Origin: Anaerolineales bacterium
GTDB taxonomy: Bacteria > Chloroflexota > Anaerolineae > Anaerolineales > UBA4823
Direction of reading: 5' to 3'
Assembly: GCA_028687395.1 (NCBI GenBank)
Contig: JAQUAE010000065.1
Location: 1-8,289 of the forward strand
Length of the DNA stretch: 8,289 bases
This document shows positions 1-5,235 of this stretch, piece by piece. The stretch's first letter is position 1, and each line of letters starts with the position of its first letter. Under the pieces are notes generated by a model. That model was not told the DNA's origin and ran no database searches. It saw nothing but the letters and a program-made list of their open reading frames with translations. A program made the translations under genes and the position numbers.

Positions 1-144
1 CGTGGCTAGATGCGGTAGCGTGGCTAGATGCGGTAGCGTGGCTAGATGCGGTAGCGTGGCTAGATGCGGTAGCGTGGCTAGATGCGGTAGCGTGGCTAGA
101 TGCGGTAGCGTGGCTAGATGCGGTAGCATGGCTAGATGCGGTAG
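1..144. repeat. 18-bp tandem repeat array (minisatellite), open at the left edge
   Basis: Eight head-to-tail copies of an 18-bp unit, CGTGGCTAGATGCGGTAG, begin at 1, 19, 37, 55, 73, 91, 109 and 127. The first seven are identical; the eighth differs by one base (CATGG instead of CGTGG). A ninth copy starts at 145 and matches only through 152. There are no spacers, so it is not a CRISPR array. Each unit holds a small inverted pair (GCTA...TAGC) that could form a weak 4-bp hairpin. The length is a multiple of three, and several frames are open on both strands (for example WLDAVA on plus and LPHLAT on minus), so it could be coding or non-coding. The array continues past base 1, so its full copy number is unknown. 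It lies directly beyond the stop codon of the minus-strand M23 peptidase gene. The near-perfect identity suggests recent expansion by slippage. Confidence 0.95.
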
Positions 145-157
145 CATGGCTACCGCA
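137..157 (-). repeat. Perfect 9-bp inverted repeat after the M23 gene stop
   Basis: TGCGGTAGC (137-145) and GCTACCGCA (149-157) are exact reverse complements separated by 3 nt. The left arm belongs to the last full 18-bp repeat; the right arm is where the array breaks off. On the minus strand this is a GC-rich hairpin starting 4 nt after the TAA of the M23 gene (162-164), a usual place for a 3'-end structure. No T-tract follows in either direction, so it is not a canonical intrinsic terminator. It could stabilise the mRNA 3' end or act as a weak terminator. Confidence 0.7.
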
Positions 158-161
158 ATCC

Positions 162-1394
162 TTATGGCAGGTAGTTCCAGGGGTTGACTTTGGTGCCGCT
201 GTACATCATCTCGAAGTGCAGGTGGGAGCCGGAGGAGCGACCGGTGCTGCCGATGGCGCCGATCAGGTTGCCCTGCCAGACGCTCTGACCACAACCGACG
301 GAGATCGAGCTCAGATGGGCGTACAGGGTCTGCCAACCATTGCCGTGGTTGACGACGATGGTGTTGCCGTAACCCCAATCGTTCCAACCTGCGTACACCA
401 CGACGCCATTGTCCACTACGTAGACTGGGTCGCCTTCGTTACCGTCGATATCGATGCCGGAGTGGTTTGCCTCGGGGGTGTAATCGAAGCCGGAGAGGAA
501 GTGGTTGTTGGCGGGCCAGATGAACAGGCCGACGCCGATGGCGCCATCCGCCACGGCTTCGCACGCCCCCGGGCCGAGCACCTTGGCCACGCCGGGGTTA
601 TCGCGTGGGATCTCGGGCGCGCTCCAGGTGACGAAGGCGCGCTTGCCACCAGGCACCACCAGCCAGGTGCCGGGGGGGATATTGGGGTGGGCATAATCGC
701 CGATCGTGGTGGAATCAAGCTTGTTTCCCGGCCAGTTGACGATGTCCTCCGGGCGCACGCCGAAGAAATCGGCCACGCCATTCAGCCCATCGCCGGTCTG
801 CCATTTGTGATAGGTGCCATCCACCGGCAGGATGTTCAACACCTGGTCGGGAAGCAAGTTGTGGGGGTTGTCGCCCAGGGTGTACTGGTTGGCCCACAGG
901 ATGGTCTCGGGGCGCAAGCTGAACTTCTCGGCGATGCCGAAGAGAGTGTCGCCCGCCTGGACCGTGTATTGGGTTACCTCGAAGCGCGACCGGGAGGGCA
1001 GGTTGGTATGCAGCAAGTTGAGGCGGGGGATGCCACTATTGAAGGCCTGACCGGTCTCGTAATTGGGCAACTGGGGAGGCATGGGGATGGGCGTCGGGGT
1101 GGGCAGGGAAGCCGCCAGAGCCGGGTTGCTGTCAGGTGAAATGACGTAGTAGGCGTACAGTTGGGGCACGGCCCAGATGATGCCCAGCACCAGGACAAGC
1201 AAGAGCAAGTCGGTACCCAGCTTCAGGACAGGCTCAGCCAGGCCGGCGCGGTTTAAGGCTTCCCAGGCTTGCAGGAGACGATTTTGGGAGTCGGTTGTGC
1301 GCTCAACAGGGGAGGCGATGCCAAGCGGGTTCCGGTTCAGGTTGCCAGGGGGCAACTCATCGACCGGGTTGCTGGCGGCTTCAGGCAATGTCAT
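162..1394 (-). CDS. Membrane-anchored LysM domain M23 family metallopeptidase
   Basis: Predicted cell-wall hydrolase of 410 aa that should cut peptidoglycan peptide bonds outside the membrane. From the start chosen here: a polar N-terminus (1-56), one membrane segment (about 57-84, rich in L/V/I), a short Pro/Thr linker (about 97-110), a canonical LysM domain (about 141-190, YTVQAGDTLFGIAEKF), a second degenerate LysM-like stretch (about 194-250), then a LytM/M23 domain (about 285-408). The zinc and catalytic residues are all visible: H311xxxD315, H360 in YAHL, and H391-L-H393. Two cysteines (C278, C368) flank the catalytic core and may form a disulfide. The frame stays open upstream to 1601, but that would overlap the preceding lipoprotein gene by about 150 bp. 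A good promoter at 1414-1442 also places transcription start near 1407, so the ATG at 1394 is preferred, with a leader of only about 13 nt. The exact substrate bond is not predictable. Confidence 0.93.
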   Translation of the reverse strand: MTLPEAASNPVDELPPGNLNRNPLGIASPVERTTDSQNRLLQAWEALNRAGLAEPVLKLGTDLLLLVLVLGIIWAVPQLYAYYVISPDSNPALAASLPTPTPIPMPPQLPNYETGQAFNSGIPRLNLLHTNLPSRSRFEVTQYTVQAGDTLFGIAEKFSLRPETILWANQYTLGDNPHNLLPDQVLNILPVDGTYHKWQTGDGLNGVADFFGVRPEDIVNWPGNKLDSTTIGDYAHPNIPPGTWLVVPGGKRAFVTWSAPEIPRDNPGVAKVLGPGACEAVADGAIGVGLFIWPANNHFLSGFDYTPEANHSGIDIDGNEGDPVYVVDNGVVVYAGWNDWGYGNTIVVNHGNGWQTLYAHLSSISVGCGQSVWQGNLIGAIGSTGRSSGSHLHFEMMYSGTKVNPWNYLP

Positions 1395-1413
1395 GAGTAA
1401 AATCTCTGCGCGG

Positions 1414-1442
1414 ATGATAACATTACCGGGCAGTTTCGTCAA
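1414..1442 (-). promoter_or_regulatory. Sigma70-type promoter of the M23 peptidase gene
   Basis: On the minus strand, TTGACG (1437-1442) is separated by exactly 17 bp from TATCAT (1414-1419), with TG one base before the -10 box (extended -10, TGnTATCAT). It sits in the 58-bp gap between the lipoprotein stop (1453) and the peptidase ATG (1394). Expected transcription start is near 1407. The 12-nt core AATGTTATCATC is also present in the promoter at 3675-3703. Confidence 0.7.
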
Positions 1443-1452
1443 ATTTTGAGGA

Positions 1453-2742
1453 TTAGGGGTTGATGAGACCGGCTGCAGCTTCGTGAGCAGCAGTAGCGGG
1501 GTCTTTTTGCCCCTTGAGAACCGCCAGCGTGGCTTCCGTGAGGTGAGGGGCAAGAATAGCAAGCACATCCGAGGTCGGGAAAAGGCGGGTGTCGAGGGCA
1601 ATCTGGTCCAAGGCGGTCGCCAGCGAGGTGTTTTGCCAGGCAGCCAGGGCGCTCGGGCGGGGCGGGAGAACGCCCGCAGCGGCGGTCCAGGCGGTCAGAT
1701 AATCACTGCTGCTCAAGAACTCGGCCAGTTCGACGCTGAGCTTAAGGTGTTCGGGCAGCGGACTGGCCGTGGCCCACACCCAGCCGGTAGCCAGGGTGGA
1801 AGGTTCCCCTGCTGGGGTGAGGAGCGGGGCGACGGTCGAATCAGCCACCAGTTCCTGCAGGTAGAGAGTGGACCACACGACGGTCATTTCGGCGCGCTGG
1901 TCGAGGAAAGCCTGCCAGACTTCGTCGAAGCTGGTGAATTGGGTCGTCCAATAGGGGAGGAAGCCGCGCTTTTCCGCCGACTGGTAGAAGGTGAGCACAT
2001 CCATGAGGGGGCGTTCGAGCAAGGAAGGGCGGCCCTGCTCATCCTGGATAGTTCCGCCCGCCGCCATATAGAGAGCTAGCGTATAGCTGGCGAGCGGGTC
2101 GGAAGCGGGGAAGATCAGCGTGCCGGTGCTGCTCAGGGCGGCGGAAAAGTCGACGGGCGGGTTTTGCAGGCTGGCAGGACGGTAAGCCAGGAGCAAGGCG
2201 TCGCCGGCAAAGGGCAGGCCGAAGACGCTGTTTTGCACCCGGGCGAGCTGGCGGGCATAATCGTACCAATCGAGGTCGTCCATGGCGCCGGTCTGATCAT
2301 CCAGCGGGTGAAGCAAACCCTTGATGGCGGCAGCCTCCAGCGTGGAGCGGGGCAGGGCCACCAGGTCGGGCAAGGCGCGGTGGGCGGCGCCGCTGGCAGC
2401 GGTGAGCGAATCGAGCAGCCCTCCCGGCCCTTCCATAGCCTTGATGCGCACCTCCAGGCGGACATCCGGGCGGCGACTGGTGAATTCATCCAGGCGGGTT
2501 TGCAGCAGGTGCGCGGCTGGCGTGCCAGCCGCGGGATCGAATTGAGGCGGCAGCCAGATGCGCAGCGTTGCTGGCCCGGAGGGAATGGGCGTGGCGTCCG
2601 GCGTGGAGGTAGGCACGGCCAGGGCGCCAGGGGCGACTTCCTGGATGGGGGTAGCTGGGGGCTGAGGCGCGGGCAGACACCCGAAAGAGAACAGCAAAAC
2701 GAGCGCTCCCAGGAGACGCGCCCGCTTTTCCCATGGTTTCAC
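1453..2742 (-). CDS. Extracellular solute-binding lipoprotein (ABC transporter family 1 type)
   Basis: Predicted substrate-capture lipoprotein of an ABC importer, 429 aa from the GTG at 2742. The N-terminus is a lipoprotein signal peptide: basic n-region (KPWEKRAR), hydrophobic core (LLGALVLLF), then SFGC with C22 as the likely lipidated residue (a relaxed lipobox). A Pro/Thr-rich linker (about 25-57) leads into the binding fold, which starts at TLRIWLPPQFDP (59-70). Typical features follow: an HLLQTRLDEFTSRRPDVRLEV region (about 78-98), a central segment resembling the usual hinge (NSVFGLPFAGDALLLAYRP, 171-189) and a C-terminal helical region with WVWATASPLPEHLK. No permease or ATPase gene is in the window, so the substrate is unknown and it may be an orphan. 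Start uncertain: an in-frame GTG at 2829 has a fair Shine-Dalgarno (AAGGA about 5 nt upstream) but would give a roughly 50-residue n-region; an ATG at 2772 has none. No convincing promoter was found directly upstream. Confidence 0.85.
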   Translation of the reverse strand: MKPWEKRARLLGALVLLFSFGCLPAPQPPATPIQEVAPGALAVPTSTPDATPIPSGPATLRIWLPPQFDPAAGTPAAHLLQTRLDEFTSRRPDVRLEVRIKAMEGPGGLLDSLTAASGAAHRALPDLVALPRSTLEAAAIKGLLHPLDDQTGAMDDLDWYDYARQLARVQNSVFGLPFAGDALLLAYRPASLQNPPVDFSAALSSTGTLIFPASDPLASYTLALYMAAGGTIQDEQGRPSLLERPLMDVLTFYQSAEKRGFLPYWTTQFTSFDEVWQAFLDQRAEMTVVWSTLYLQELVADSTVAPLLTPAGEPSTLATGWVWATASPLPEHLKLSVELAEFLSSSDYLTAWTAAAGVLPPRPSALAAWQNTSLATALDQIALDTRLFPTSDVLAILAPHLTEATLAVLKGQKDPATAAHEAAAGLINP

Positions 2743-2845
2743 ATCCGATCGATGCGGGGGCAGCCAGGTATGCATACAGATTTTTGTGCAGGCGTTACGG
2801 CGCAAGCTCGACGGGCGAAGCGAGTGCACCCCAATCCTTGCAGGC

Positions 2846-3141
2846 TCAGTCGTTTGACAGTTCCACGGGGCGGCTCAATATCTCGACCAGCAGGCGGACG
2901 CAAGCCTGCACGTCATTATAATCCACCATCTTGGATTGGGTGTGGGGATGTAACGGCGAGGGCGCGGTTCAGGCGCGCCGCCACGCTTTAGGGCATGGAG
3001 ACTACCCAGGCGGCTGGTGCCGAGGTCGTCGCAGAGGGGCTGCCAGACGGTTTCCAGGCGGGTGCGGGTGGGCGCCTCGAAACCGGATAGGCCGGGAGTG
3101 GATAGTGAGCTTTTCAGGAAGGGAGCCAGGTTAACGGTCAT
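2846..3141 (-). pseudogene. M42 family aminopeptidase remnant, internal deletion plus frameshift
   Basis: The first ~62 codons from the ATG at 3141 look like the N-terminus of an M42 (glutamyl aminopeptidase/endoglucanase-like) metallopeptidase: STPGLSGFEAP (14-24), then DLGTSRLGSLHALKRG (39-54) and EPRPR (58-62). In intact enzymes this is followed by the zinc-binding AHMDE region. Here the frame jumps to RYIPTPN (2955-2935), which resembles the conserved C-terminal SRYIHTPxE motif. Five bases later, out of frame, comes MVDYNDVQACVRLLVEIL, ending in TGA at 2846-2848 and matching a typical M42 C-terminal helix. About 250 of ~350 residues (catalytic core) are missing. The terminal zinc-ligand His of YIHTP is Pro, and the conserved Glu after it is gone. 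The deletion and frameshift are seen in the sequence; the family assignment is from motif memory. It lies 40 bp behind the Thr/Pro-rich gene. It cannot encode a working peptidase. Confidence 0.8.
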
Positions 3142-3181
3142 AACCTCATCAACCAGAGAATGGGATTGGAATGAAGGGGCT

Positions 3182-3652
3182 TCAAGGGCGCCAGGACTCC
3201 CGAATGGAGAGGGAGAGGGTGGTGGTCACCGGCGTGCTGAGGGTGGGGGTGGCCTCGGTGGGGGTGGGCGAAGCGGTGACGGTGGGCGTCCAGGTGAAAG
3301 TGGGCGTGAACGGGGGGGAGGGGCTGGGCGGGAAGCTGGCTGTGGGCGTGTGCGTTGGAGCCGGCGATGCCGTCGGGCTGGGGGATGGCGTGGCGGTTGG
3401 AGTGTGGGTAGCCGTGGCGGTGGGGGTAGGGGTGGAGCCGAAGCCGATGGGCGTGAGGGTCAGGCTGGGCGTGGGCGATTGGGTGATGGTGGGGCTGGCA
3501 GTGGGGGTCATGGTGGCCGCGACCTGCCGGCCGCGGCCCGGCGCCTGGCTGACTGCGACCATGCCGAGGCAGTAGCAGGGGATCGTGCTCAAGATGATCC
3601 CCAGCAAAGCCAGGCGTATTCGTCTGCGCGTTCCCGGATCGCTATTCAGCAT
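3182..3652 (-). CDS. Membrane-anchored Thr/Pro/Ser-rich protein of unknown function
   Basis: 156 aa. A short basic N-terminus (TRRRIR, 9-14) precedes one hydrophobic segment (about 15-35) that contains a PCYCLG motif with two cysteines. It does not form a lipobox, so the segment is probably an uncleaved anchor or signal sequence. Nearly all the rest (about 45-145) is low-complexity T/P/S/A in TPT-like repeats with no recognisable domain, ending in SLSIRESWRP. The likely location is outside the membrane, perhaps as a wall-spanning spacer and possibly glycosylated (inference). Proteins of this design often carry a C-terminal domain, which is absent here, so it could be a shortened relative. The ATG at 3652 is supported by AGAGGG about 5 nt upstream and by a promoter at 3675-3703. 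The M42 remnant follows 40 bp downstream in the same orientation. Confidence 0.78.
   Translation of the reverse strand: MLNSDPGTRRRIRLALLGIILSTIPCYCLGMVAVSQAPGRGRQVAATMTPTASPTITQSPTPSLTLTPIGFGSTPTPTATATHTPTATPSPSPTASPAPTHTPTASFPPSPSPPFTPTFTWTPTVTASPTPTEATPTLSTPVTTTLSLSIRESWRP
3312..3332 (+). other. Potential G-quadruplex motif
   Basis: Four G-runs with very short loops lie on the plus strand: seven Gs (3312-3318), A, four Gs (3320-3323), CT, three Gs (3326-3328), C, three Gs (3330-3332). This is the template strand of the Thr/Pro-rich gene, where Pro codons read as G-runs. A second, looser motif with a 10-nt middle loop lies at 3241-3268. Whether it folds in the cell is unknown; it may simply follow from the Pro codons. 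Confidence 0.5.
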
Positions 3653-3674
3653 GCTCGCCCTCTAGGACAGACCG

Positions 3675-3703
3675 ATGATAACATTGCGAGGGCGATGTGG
3701 CAA
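3675..3703 (-). promoter_or_regulatory. Sigma70-type promoter of the Thr/Pro-rich protein gene
   Basis: On the minus strand, TTGCCA (3698-3703) is separated by 17 bp from TATCAT (3675-3680), which is preceded by TGT (extended -10). Expected start near 3668 gives a leader of about 16 nt containing the AGAGGG ribosome-binding site before the ATG at 3652. The core AATGTTATCATC is identical to that of the M23 gene promoter. Confidence 0.68.
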
Positions 3704-3787
3704 GGCAAAACCCAGGCAGGGAGGGGGGCGCGGCTAGATGGGCAGAAGAACAGGCAAACCCCGGGAAAGTGTGAGAAAATTGGGGGC

Positions 3788-4537
3788 ATGATTTGGATTT
3801 ACCTCTCCCCACACCTGGACGACGTGGCTTTTTCGTGCGGTGGATTGCTCTGGGAACAGGCGCAGCAGGGGGAAACCGTGCAGGGCTGGACGCTGTGCAC
3901 CGGGGACCCGCCCGAGGGGGTGGAATCCGGGATCGTCTCGGAGCTGCACGCGCGCTGGGGGATGGAGTCGGGGGTGATGGAAGGCCGCCGGCGGGAGGAC
4001 CGTGCTTCCTGCGCCAGGCTATCGGCGGCGAGTCGCCATTTCGACGTCCCGGATTGCATCTATCGCCTCTCGCCGGTCGACGGCAGGCCGCTGTACCCGA
4101 ACCGCGAGGCCATCTTTGGGGAAGTGCACGCTGAAGACGAGGCGCTCATCGAACGCCTGCGCACCCGGCTGGAGCAGGATGTTCCCCAGGAGGCAATGGT
4201 GGTGTGCCCGTTGGCGCTGGGGAATCACATCGACCACCAAATCACGCGGGCGGCGCTGGAGCGGGCGGGGCGAGCGCGCTGGTATTACGCCGATTACCCC
4301 TACGTGCGAGAGCAGCTCGAGGCGCTGGCGAGGCTGGAGCAAGCCGGGTGGACGCCGGTCATCTTCCCAATCGGCGGGGCGGGATTACAGGCCTGGGTGG
4401 AAGCGGCAGCGGCGCACGCCTCGCAGATCAGCTCATTCTGGCGAGATGAAGAGGAGTTGCGCGTGGAACTGCGCAGCTACCACCAGCAGGTGGGCGGAAT
4501 CCGGCTGTGGAGATGCAAAACTGAACACCTGTTCTAA
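3788..4537 (+). CDS. PIG-L (LmbE-like) family deacetylase
   Basis: 249-aa cytoplasmic zinc-dependent deacetylase of the PIG-L fold, a family that removes N-acetyl groups from GlcNAc-containing or related small molecules. The N-terminal motif PHLDDVAFSCGG (8-19) supplies H9, D11 and D12. The second motif GNHIDH (135-140) supplies H140 as third ligand, by analogy with MshB-type enzymes (H, D and H ligands; the first Asp as base). The frame is open far upstream (to 3017), but that stretch is repetitive Gly/Arg and antisense to the Thr/Pro-rich gene. The ATG at 3788, preceded by GGGGG and directly followed by the conserved IYLSPHLDD strand, is the natural start. No thiol-biosynthesis or glycosyltransferase partner is in the window, so the substrate is open. 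The gene is divergent from the minus-strand envelope genes, with no confident promoter in the 135-bp gap. greA's promoter begins immediately after its stop. Confidence 0.9.
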   Translation: MIWIYLSPHLDDVAFSCGGLLWEQAQQGETVQGWTLCTGDPPEGVESGIVSELHARWGMESGVMEGRRREDRASCARLSAASRHFDVPDCIYRLSPVDGRPLYPNREAIFGEVHAEDEALIERLRTRLEQDVPQEAMVVCPLALGNHIDHQITRAALERAGRARWYYADYPYVREQLEALARLEQAGWTPVIFPIGGAGLQAWVEAAAAHASQISSFWRDEEELRVELRSYHQQVGGIRLWRCKTEHLF

Positions 4538-4539
4538 TC

Positions 4540-4568
4540 TTGATTTTCACTGATTCATGTGATAGAAT
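4540..4568 (+). promoter_or_regulatory. Sigma70-type promoter of greA
   Basis: TTGATT (4540-4545), a 17-bp spacer, then TAGAAT (4563-4568). The -35 box starts 3 bp after the stop codon of the PIG-L gene. Expected start near 4575 gives a leader of about 125 nt before the greA ATG at 4701. Confidence 0.65.
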
Positions 4569-4575
4569 TCGCGCC

Positions 4576-4668
4576 GCGGCGATAAGGAAGCTGTTTTTTC
4601 CTCAACGCCGCATAGTGTTTTGAATTGAACAGTCCAATCCAAAGAATCGCTCCAGGGAGAGTGATTCT
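4576..4668 (+). promoter_or_regulatory. Structured greA leader with two hairpins
   Basis: Hairpin 1 lies at the predicted 5' end: GCGGCG (4576-4581) pairs with CGCCGC (4606-4611), and inside it AGGAA (4585-4589) pairs with TTCCT (4598-4602). Hairpin 2: AGAATCGCTC (4643-4652) pairs with GAGTGATTCT (4659-4668) across a 6-nt loop, ten pairs including one G-U. It is followed by the U-rich ATTTATCTT, a weak terminator-like layout. An AGGA at 4689-4692 is the likely greA ribosome-binding site. The pairing is read directly; a role as attenuator or 5' stabiliser is inference. Confidence 0.5.
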
Positions 4669-4700
4669 ATTTATCTTAGCGGAAGAATAGGAACAGTGCT

Positions 4701-5162
4701 ATGTCACCCTCATTCTTGACCAAACAAGGGTACGAAAAACTGCAGGAAGAACTCGAATACCTGCGCACGGTAAAGCGCCAGGAAGTCGCTGAGCGCCTGC
4801 ACGAGGCCATCGAGGGCGGCGAGCTGATCGAGGACGCGGAATACGAAGCTGCCAAGAACGAGCAGGCGTTCGTGGAGGGGCGCATCCAGGAGCTGGAAGC
4901 GTTGCTGGCCAACGCCCGGGTGATCGAAGAAACGGGCAAGATGGACGTGGTGCAGGTGGGCGCAACGGTGACGATCCAGGAAGACGGCAACGACAAGGAG
5001 GTGTACACCATCGTCGGGCCGGTGGAAGCCAACCCGCGCTGCGGACGCATCTCGAACGAATCGCCGCTGGGGCGGGCGCTGATGGATCACAAGGCGGGGG
5101 ACCGGGTGAAAGTGGACGCGCCGAACGGCTCCTTCTACGTTAAAATCCTGAAGGTCGAGTGA
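4701..5162 (+). CDS. greA: Transcription elongation factor GreA
   Basis: 153 aa, full length for the family. GreA enters the secondary channel of RNA polymerase and stimulates cleavage of backtracked RNA so that stalled complexes can resume. The N-terminal antiparallel coiled coil covers about 8-75 (TKQGYEKLQEELEYLR and EYEAAKNEQAFVEGRIQELE). The tip carries the acidic pair as E41 and E44 in GELIEDAEY, whereas the E. coli protein has D41 and E44, so the first is a conservative Asp-to-Glu change. The C-terminal FKBP-like domain (about 80-153) includes ATVTIQEDG, YTIVGPVEAN, ISNESPLGRAL and GDRVKV. The ATG is preceded by AGGA with 8 nt spacing. It has its own promoter, is followed by a strong terminator, and precedes lysS in the same direction. 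Confidence 0.97.
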   Translation: MSPSFLTKQGYEKLQEELEYLRTVKRQEVAERLHEAIEGGELIEDAEYEAAKNEQAFVEGRIQELEALLANARVIEETGKMDVVQVGATVTIQEDGNDKEVYTIVGPVEANPRCGRISNESPLGRALMDHKAGDRVKVDAPNGSFYVKILKVE

Positions 5163-5166
5163 CACG

Positions 5167-5185
5167 GGGGCTTCGTTGCAGCCCC
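5167..5185 (+). promoter_or_regulatory. Hairpin competing with the greA-lysS terminator
   Basis: GGGGCT (5167-5172) pairs with AGCCCC (5180-5185) across a 7-nt loop. Its right arm shares CCCC (5182-5185) with the left arm of the terminator at 5182-5213, so the two structures exclude each other. It starts 4 nt after the greA stop codon (5160-5162), where a terminating ribosome would cover the left arm. A switch role is inference. Confidence 0.4.
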
Positions 5186-5213
5186 GCGCTGAAGATCCTC
5201 GCGCGGGGTTTTT
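5182..5213 (+). terminator. Intrinsic terminator between greA and lysS
   Basis: CCCCGCGC (5182-5189) and GCGCGGGG (5201-5208) form a perfect 8-bp GC-only stem with an 11-nt loop, followed at once by TTTTT (5209-5213) and then GCTTAAT. It ends only about 10 nt before the lysS ribosome-binding site, leaving little room for a separate lysS promoter. lysS therefore probably depends on read-through or on an unrecognised promoter. Confidence 0.85.
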
Positions 5214-5235
5214 GCTTAATATGGGAGAGTTGATC

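Noticed and set aside
1..144. CRISPR array
   Set aside because: Units are 18 bp and directly adjacent with no spacers, and no cas genes are present.
216..1139. Plus-strand open frame of 307 codons
   Set aside because: It is antisense to the well-supported M23 peptidase, with no recognisable domain and composition typical of a GC-rich shadow frame.
1395..1601. N-terminal extension of the M23 peptidase
   Set aside because: It would overlap the preceding gene by about 150 bp and lie upstream of the predicted transcription start near 1407.
2915..2920. Perfect TATAAT on the minus strand upstream of the solute-binding lipoprotein
   Set aside because: It falls in the M42 remnant's coding sequence (codons for D-Y-N-D), has no -35 match at 16-18 bp, and would give a leader of about 170 nt; coding origin explains it.
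3017..3787. Upstream extension of the PIG-L frame
   Set aside because: It translates to Gly/Arg-rich low-complexity sequence antisense to the Thr/Pro-rich gene; the PIG-L fold begins at the ATG at 3788.
3704..3787. Promoter for the PIG-L gene (GAAAAT near 3775)
   Set aside because: Only 4 of 6 matches at -10 and no credible -35 box; too weak to annotate.
5176..5235. Earlier TTG start for lysS
   Set aside because: It would translate through the terminator hairpin and add residues not seen in LysRS; the ATG at 5236 has a proper ribosome-binding site.
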